Origin: Plantibacter auratus | Lineage (GTDB): Bacteria; Actinomycetota; Actinomycetes; Actinomycetales; Microbacteriaceae | Assembly (NCBI RefSeq): GCF_050587365.1 | Contig: NZ_JBOBFV010000002.1 | Span: 992,001 to 1,056,000 of the forward strand | Length of the DNA: 64,000 nucleotides | Direction: 5' to 3' | Shown: piece after piece, positions 59,259 to 64,000 of the stretch | Layout of the letters: the number at the start of each line of letters is the position of its first letter | Position numbering within the stretch: the first letter of the stretch is position 1 | Made by a program: the position numbers and the translations under genes | Notes under the pieces: model-generated | Told to the model about the DNA's origin: nothing | The model's database searches: none | Seen by the model: the letters and a program-made list of their open reading frames with translations, nothing else

Positions 59259-59819
59259 TCAGCGTCCGCGTCGCTCCGGCACCCGCTGGGCGCGCTCGTC
59301 GCTCGTTCGGACGAACCGGGTCATGCCGAAGCGCTCGCCGGAGTCCTCGACGCTCGTGCGTTCGGACCTCGTCATGCGGAGCGACACGTTCGACCGCTCC
59401 TCGTCCATGAGGAAGACGGTCGTCGTCGCCTTAATGGACGGCCACTGTGCGAGCCGGGTGGCGACCAGTTCGTGGATCGCCGCCACATCTGGGGCCCGGA
59501 TCAGCATCATCGCGTCGTGCTCGCCGGTCGTGACGGCGAAGTACTCGAGCTCAGGGACCGAGGACAGGCGCGCGCGGAAGTCCGCCCACTGGCTCTGTCG
59601 CAGCGTGATGAAGACCATCGCCGCGACACCGAGCCCGACCGTGGCCGGCTCGATCTCCGCGTGGACCCCCTTCAGGACGCCGGCGCGGAGCATCGCCTCG
59701 TAGCGCGAGTAGGCGTTCGAGCGGGAGATCCCGAGCTCTTCCGCGAGTGCGGCGACCGAAGCCCGCCCGTCCTCCCGGAGCAGCTCCAACATGCGGATGT
59801 GGGTGTCGTCGAGTTGCAT
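59259..59819 (-). CDS. Lrp/AsnC family transcriptional regulator
   Basis: This 186-residue regulator has an N-terminal AsnC-type helix-turn-helix (QLDDTHIRMLELLREDGRASVAALAEELGISRSNAYSRYEAML) and a RAM ligand domain (EYFAVTTGEHDAMMLIRAPDVAAIHELV). A C-terminal extension of about 35 residues is Arg-rich. ATG at 59819 has GGAG upstream. It is divergent from the ABC importer and probably controls it in response to an amino acid. Confidence 0.88.
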   Translation of the reverse strand: MQLDDTHIRMLELLREDGRASVAALAEELGISRSNAYSRYEAMLRAGVLKGVHAEIEPATVGLGVAAMVFITLRQSQWADFRARLSSVPELEYFAVTTGEHDAMMLIRAPDVAAIHELVATRLAQWPSIKATTTVFLMDEERSNVSLRMTRSERTSVEDSGERFGMTRFVRTSDERAQRVPERRGR

Positions 59820-59928
59820 CGATTGCTCCAAACGTCCAGATTCAGCGGTGGTCCTGGCGGTCGATTGAGAGGATATGGCAGATTCGCCGCGAAATCGAGA
59901 CAATTCTTCTTTGGTAACGGCTTGTGGA

Positions 59929-59958
59929 TTGACGAATGATCGCGTATCGCACTACTTT
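59929..59958 (+). promoter_or_regulatory. Putative promoter of the ABC importer operon
   Basis: TTGACG (59929-59934) and TACTTT (59953-59958) are 18 bases apart, upstream of the substrate-binding protein gene. The surrounding 100 bases are more AT-rich than the genome average and may hold the Lrp-type regulator's site. Confidence 0.5.
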
Positions 59959-59993
59959 CAGCTCATCCCTCCAACCAGATAAGGAGCTCCACC

Positions 59994-61577
59994 TTGTCAC
60001 GATCCTTCAGCCGCACGAGCCGGCGCGGCATGGCGGCCCTCGGCCTCGCCCTCGCCGCCGGCCTCGCGCTCAGCGCCTGCTCCCCCTCAGGTGGCTCCGA
60101 TGACAGTGCGGGCAAGTCGCTCGTCGTCGACGCGTCCTTCGACCTCAAGACCGCCGACCCGAACCGCGAGTACGAGACCACCGGCTCGATCGTCGCGAAG
60201 GCGCTCTACGAGACCCTCCTCACGTTCAAGGGCGACGACGTCACCGCCCCCGTCGACGGCCTCGCGAGCTACGAGATGAACGCCGACAACACGGTGATGA
60301 CCCTCACGATGAAGGACGGCAAGAAGTTCTCCGACGGCTCCGACGTGACCGTCGACGACGCGGTGTTCTCGCTGCAGCGCGTCCAGGGCGTGAAGGGCAA
60401 CCCGTCCTTCCTGCTCGACGGCGTCACGATCGAGAAGACCTCGGACACGACCCTCACGCTCACTTCGGCGACGCCGAACCCGGCCCTCCCGTTCATCCTG
60501 CCGAACCCGGCCCTCGGCGTCGTGAACAAGAAGGTCGTCGAGGAGAACGGTGGCAGCGCGACCGCCGACGATGCGGCCGAGTCGTTCCTCAACACCACCT
60601 CCGCGGGCTCCGGCCCGTACAAGCTCGAGTCCTTCGACGCCGCCTCGCAGGTCGTCTTCACGGCGAACCCCGAGTACACGGGGACCAAGCCCGCGTACGA
60701 GCGCGTCGTCCTCCGCAACGTGCAGGGCCCGACCCAGAAGCTCAACGTCGAGGCCGGTGACTCGCAGGTCGCCCTCGACCTGAACCCCGACCAGGTCTCC
60801 GAGCTCGACGACTCGAAGGTGAAGATCATCGCGAATCCCTCGCGCTACATGATCTTCCTCATGCTCAACCAGGACCCCGCGATCAGCGACATCACGAGCA
60901 ACCCGAAGTTCCTCGAGGCCGTCAAGCTCGGCATCGACTACGACAAGATCGTCGACCTCGCCGGCGACGGTTCCGTCCGTCCAGGTGGCTTCATCCCCTC
61001 GATCTTCAACGGTGCGCTCGACGCCGCCGACGGCAACCAGTTCGACGCCGATGCGGCGAAGGCGGCTCTCAAGGAGTCCGGTTACGCCGGCGAAGCCGTC
61101 ACGCTGAACTTCCCGAACGACATCACGGTGCAGGGGCTGTCGCTCCAGAGCATCGCGGAGTCGGTCCAGGCGCAGCTGAAGTCGGTCGGCATCACCATCA
61201 CGCTGGCCCCGGCTCCGGTCGCCACCGAGCTGGACGCCTACCGCGACGGCAAGGAGACCGTCGGTCTCTGGTACTGGGGCCCGGACTTCCCGGACCCGTC
61301 GAACTACCTCGCGTTCACGCCGGGTGAGCTCGTCGGCCTCCGCGCGGGCTGGCCGGCAGGCGCCGACCCGACGGTGACCGACCTCGCGAACGCGGCGCTC
61401 GCCGCGACCGACACGGACGCCCGTGCCGCCGCGTACCAGGACCTCCAGAAGGCGCAGAACGCGAGCGGACCGTTCATCCCGCTCCTGCAGCCGGCGCAGA
61501 ACGTGGTCACCGCGACCACGATCACCGAGGTTCCGCTGAACCCGACGTGGACCGTCGATCTTGCCGGAATCAAGTAG
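59994..61577 (+). CDS. ABC transporter substrate-binding lipoprotein (peptide/nickel type)
   Basis: This 527-residue SBP_bac_5 family protein has a basic, hydrophobic signal ending in the lipobox LSAC with Cys29. It binds peptides or a related solute outside the membrane and passes it to the permeases downstream. Typical segments are LYETLLTFKGDD, KFSDGSDVTVDDAVFSLQRV and FLNTTSAGSGPYKLESFD. TTG at 59994 follows AAGGAG at 7 bases. Confidence 0.9.
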   Translation: MSRSFSRTSRRGMAALGLALAAGLALSACSPSGGSDDSAGKSLVVDASFDLKTADPNREYETTGSIVAKALYETLLTFKGDDVTAPVDGLASYEMNADNTVMTLTMKDGKKFSDGSDVTVDDAVFSLQRVQGVKGNPSFLLDGVTIEKTSDTTLTLTSATPNPALPFILPNPALGVVNKKVVEENGGSATADDAAESFLNTTSAGSGPYKLESFDAASQVVFTANPEYTGTKPAYERVVLRNVQGPTQKLNVEAGDSQVALDLNPDQVSELDDSKVKIIANPSRYMIFLMLNQDPAISDITSNPKFLEAVKLGIDYDKIVDLAGDGSVRPGGFIPSIFNGALDAADGNQFDADAAKAALKESGYAGEAVTLNFPNDITVQGLSLQSIAESVQAQLKSVGITITLAPAPVATELDAYRDGKETVGLWYWGPDFPDPSNYLAFTPGELVGLRAGWPAGADPTVTDLANAALAATDTDARAAAYQDLQKAQNASGPFIPLLQPAQNVVTATTITEVPLNPTWTVDLAGIK

Positions 61578-62634
61578 CGTCGCACCGACGACGTCCAGCG
61601 CGCGAGCGGGTCTCCACCCGCTCGCGCGCTACCTCGGCATTCGGCTCGGACTCACGGTCCTCCTGATGTTCGGGGTGACGCTCGTCACCTTCACGCTGAC
61701 CAACCTCGTCCCCGCGGACCCCGTGCAGGCGGCGCTCGGTGAGCAGGCCGCAGCGGATCCGACGATCGTCGCACAGTTCCGCGAGAGCGCCGGCCTCGAC
61801 AAGCCACTGCCCGTCCAGTACGTCACCTACGTCGCAAACCTGTTCCAGGGTGACCTCGGGACCTCGCAGCAGACCCGCGGCGCCGTCGCGGACGAACTCG
61901 GTCGCGCCTTCCCGGCCACGGCCGAACTGGCGCTCACCGCCATCGTCATCTCGATCATCATCGGCGTCGGTCTCGGCATGTGGGCCGCGCTGCGACGCAA
62001 GACGATCACCGACCAGGTCATCCGGGTCGTGAGCCTCATCGGCATCTCGGTGCCGTCGTTCTGGCTCGCACTCGTCGTCTACTTCGTGTTCTTCTCCCAG
62101 CTGCACTGGTTCCCGGGCTCCGGGCGACTCTCGCCCGCGGCGATCCCGCCGCCGAAGGTCACCGGGATGTACACGATCGACGCGTTGCTCGCCGGCCAGT
62201 GGTCGACCTTCGGCGACGCCATCGCCCACCTGATCCTGCCCGCCTCGGTCCTGGCGCTCTACACGATCGGTCTGCTCACCCGGTTCGCACGGTCGGCGAT
62301 CCTCGAGGTGCTCGACCTCGACTACGTGCGCGCAGCACGGGCGAAGGGCCTTCCCGGCCACGTCGTCGTGACCCGGTACGTGCTCCGCGGGGCGCTCGTC
62401 CCCATCATCACCGTGCTCGGCGTCGCCTTCGGGTCGCTGCTGTCCGGGACGGTCCTCGTCGAGAAGGTGTACTCGTGGCACGGCCTCGGCGAGTACGCGT
62501 ACTCCGCGGCGACCAAACTCGACCTGCCCGCGATCATGGGCGTCGGGCTCATCGTCGGCTTCGTGTACATCGGCCTGAACTTCCTGGTCGACGTGCTGTA
62601 CGGCTTCATCGACCCGAGAGTGAGGGTGGCATGA
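61561..62634 (+). CDS. ABC transporter permease (DppB/OppB type)
   Basis: This 357-residue inner-membrane subunit has about six segments and the permease motif EYVRAARAKGLPGHVVVTRYVLRGALVPIIT. It begins with TTG at 61561, inside the end of the binding-protein gene (17-base overlap). No clear ribosome binding site is seen, consistent with translational coupling. It pairs with the next permease. Confidence 0.88.
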   Translation: MPESSSVAPTTSSARAGLHPLARYLGIRLGLTVLLMFGVTLVTFTLTNLVPADPVQAALGEQAAADPTIVAQFRESAGLDKPLPVQYVTYVANLFQGDLGTSQQTRGAVADELGRAFPATAELALTAIVISIIIGVGLGMWAALRRKTITDQVIRVVSLIGISVPSFWLALVVYFVFFSQLHWFPGSGRLSPAAIPPPKVTGMYTIDALLAGQWSTFGDAIAHLILPASVLALYTIGLLTRFARSAILEVLDLDYVRAARAKGLPGHVVVTRYVLRGALVPIITVLGVAFGSLLSGTVLVEKVYSWHGLGEYAYSAATKLDLPAIMGVGLIVGFVYIGLNFLVDVLYGFIDPRVRVA

Positions 62635-63512
62635 CCGACGTCCTCGCCGTCCAGACCAAGCGCAAGGGCCGCCTCCGCATCTCGAAGCAGCTGCGCACCC
62701 CGCTCGCCGTCGCGGGTGGTGTGATCGTGCTCTTCTGGCTGCTCGTCGCGGTGCTCGCGCCGTGGATCCGGCCGTTCGACCCGCTCGCCCAGGACTTCGA
62801 CCGGCTGCGGGCCCCGAGTGCCGCGCACTGGTTCGGCACCGACCAGGTGGGCCGCGACGTCCTGTCCCGGGTCGTCAGCGGCGCGCAGGTCTCGATCCCG
62901 CTCGCCCTCATGCTCGTGATCTTCGCGATGCTCATCGGTTCGCTGCTCGGGGCGATCGCCGGCTACTTCGGCAAGGCCCTCGACGAGACCATCATGCGGA
63001 TCGCGGACCTCGTGTTCGCGTTCCCGACGATCATCCTCGCGATGGTCATCGCCGCTGCGCTCGGCCCGAGCCTCACGAACGCCGTCATCGCGATGCTCAT
63101 CGTGTCGTGGCCGGCGTACGCCCGCGTGACGCGTTCGCTCGTCATCGGAGCCAGGGGTGCCGAGTACGTCATCGCCGGTCGTCTGCTCGGCAACGGGCCG
63201 TTCACCTCGCTCGGCAAGGACATCCTGCCGAACGTCGTGTCGCCGGTCGTCGTGCTCGCCACACTCGACGTCGGTACGGCCATCCTGCTGCTGTCGGGGC
63301 TCTCGTTCCTGGGCCTCGGTGCCGTCCCGCCGACGCCGGACTGGGGCGCGATGGTGTCCGACGGGGTGCAGAACTTCTCCTCCTGGTGGATCGCGGTCTT
63401 CCCTGGACTCGCCATCCTCACGGTGGTGCTCGCCTTCAACTTCCTCGGCGATGCCCTCCGCGACGCCCTCGACCCCCGGTCGCAGGAAGCCGTGCAGGGG
63501 CGCGCGCTGTGA
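62631..63512 (+). CDS. ABC transporter permease (DppC/OppC type)
   Basis: This 293-residue subunit has an N-terminal segment (LAVAGGVIVLFWLLVAVLAPWI) then HWFGTDQVGRDVLSRVVSGAQVSIPLAL, the family signature, and five more segments. The EAA-like loop is GAEYVIAGRLLGNGPFTSLGKDILPN. ATG overlaps the stop of the upstream permease (ATGA). Together the two form the transmembrane channel. Confidence 0.9.
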   Translation: MTDVLAVQTKRKGRLRISKQLRTPLAVAGGVIVLFWLLVAVLAPWIRPFDPLAQDFDRLRAPSAAHWFGTDQVGRDVLSRVVSGAQVSIPLALMLVIFAMLIGSLLGAIAGYFGKALDETIMRIADLVFAFPTIILAMVIAAALGPSLTNAVIAMLIVSWPAYARVTRSLVIGARGAEYVIAGRLLGNGPFTSLGKDILPNVVSPVVVLATLDVGTAILLLSGLSFLGLGAVPPTPDWGAMVSDGVQNFSSWWIAVFPGLAILTVVLAFNFLGDALRDALDPRSQEAVQGRAL

Positions 63513-63550
63513 GCGGCGAGCACGGAGTGACCGATCCGAAAGGACGCGAC

Positions 63551-64000
63551 ATGACCCAGTCAGCAGGCGGCACCGGTGGCGGGATCGTCATCGAGGGGCT
63601 CACGCTCGGCTTCGGCCGCGGCGCGGCCGCCAAGCAGATCCTCCGCGGCATCGACCTCGAGGTCCCCGCCGGTCGCATCACGGGGCTGGCCGGTGAGTCG
63701 GGGTCCGGAAAGACCATGACCGGGCTCGCGATCTGCGGGCTCCTGCCGGCCGGTGCGGACCTCGGCGGCAGCATCCGCTTCGACGGCACCGAGCTCGTGG
63801 GGCTCAAGCAGCGCACCATGAACCGGTACCGCGGCACGGAGATCGCGATGATCTTCCAGGACCCGACCGCGAGCCTGCACCCCATGCTCACGGTCGAGGC
63901 CCAGCTCGTCGACCACTACCGGCACCACACGCGAGCCTCGAAGGCGGCCGCCCACGCGCGGGCGCTGGAGATGCTCGGCCTCGTCGCCGTCCCGAACCCG
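63551..64000 (+). CDS. ABC transporter ATP-binding protein (DppD/OppD type), partial
   Basis: The first 150 residues of a peptide-type ATPase run off the right edge. Walker A is GLAGESGSGKTMTGLA, the Q-loop is MIFQDPTASLHPMLTV; the signature and Walker B lie outside. ATG at 63551 is preferred (GAAAGGA upstream); a GTG at 63509 overlapping the permease stop is in the same frame. Confidence 0.9.
   Translation, partial: MTQSAGGTGGGIVIEGLTLGFGRGAAAKQILRGIDLEVPAGRITGLAGESGSGKTMTGLAICGLLPAGADLGGSIRFDGTELVGLKQRTMNRYRGTEIAMIFQDPTASLHPMLTVEAQLVDHYRHHTRASKAAAHARALEMLGLVAVPNP

Noticed and set aside
1..64000. CRISPR arrays, insertion sequences, prophage or integrase genes
   Set aside because: No regularly spaced repeats, transposase-like or phage-like proteins were recognised in either strand.

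Overview
The window is about 70% GC and carries, in order, dnaA (N-terminal part), rpmH, rnpA, yidD, yidC, jag, rsmG, parA, parB, trxA, trxB and murJ. This is the arrangement next to the chromosomal origin of high-GC Gram-positive bacteria. GTG and TTG starts are common, several genes have SD-less (probably leaderless) starts, and families typical of Actinobacteria occur (DUF6049, DUF2510, DUF7059-type methyltransferase, TM0106-type nuclease/helicase). I infer an actinobacterium, most likely Microbacteriaceae; the genus is not determined.

Region 1 (1-13439) is the conserved origin-proximal core. dnaA leaves to the left, so oriC proper (normally dnaA-dnaN) is probably just outside the window. 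The plus-strand ribosome/RNase P/membrane-insertion operon (rpmH to jag) leads to rsmG. A gene-poor stretch of about 2.1 kb then separates rsmG from parAB. Eight parS sites lie between 2916 and 7897. One is fused to the parA start codon and one abuts the rsmG start. Two near-identical DnaA-box pairs lie in the gene-poor stretch. On the minus strand a large DUF6049 protein gene overlaps murJ, followed by trxB and trxA, ending in a strong terminator facing parB.

Region 2 (13574-22319) is an accessory amine-use locus: an MFS exporter, an IclR regulator overlapping an APC permease, and, divergently, a second APC permease, a copper-dependent primary amine oxidase with a His-rich tail, and a small membrane protein. 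A perfect 8-bp inverted repeat lies in the shared control region.

Region 3 (22576-35270) is a mixture: an RND exporter with a long helical hairpin insert, a two-domain methyltransferase, a DnaJ-NERD protein with an altered nuclease motif, a DUF2510/G5/Excalibur surface protein, a PfpI protein, an 18-residue mini-gene with a near-consensus ribosome binding site, stress proteins (GlsB/YeaQ, CsbD), an anchored esterase, a stand-alone DUF3320-like protein, and an acyltransferase/TetR pair split by a 24-bp tandem repeat.

Region 4 (35271-47396) holds a Fur-family regulator with its catalase, a UDG-like protein, an MFS exporter, a siderophore-interacting reductase, a 2H-like protein, a NUDIX hydrolase, a large RecB-like nuclease/helicase, and a divergent TetR/quinone-reductase-like pair.

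Region 5 (47540-64000) holds an HtrA protease, an unusual DUF429 read-through fusion, an LssY_C/DUF2809 pair, aminopeptidase ApeB, an NYN-OST-HTH protein, a MazEF toxin-antitoxin pair, a SulP transporter, aminopeptidase P, an Lrp-type regulator and a peptide-type ABC importer whose ATPase runs off the right edge. Peptidases beside the importer suggest peptide scavenging. I see no tRNA or rRNA genes, CRISPR arrays, insertion sequences or prophage.
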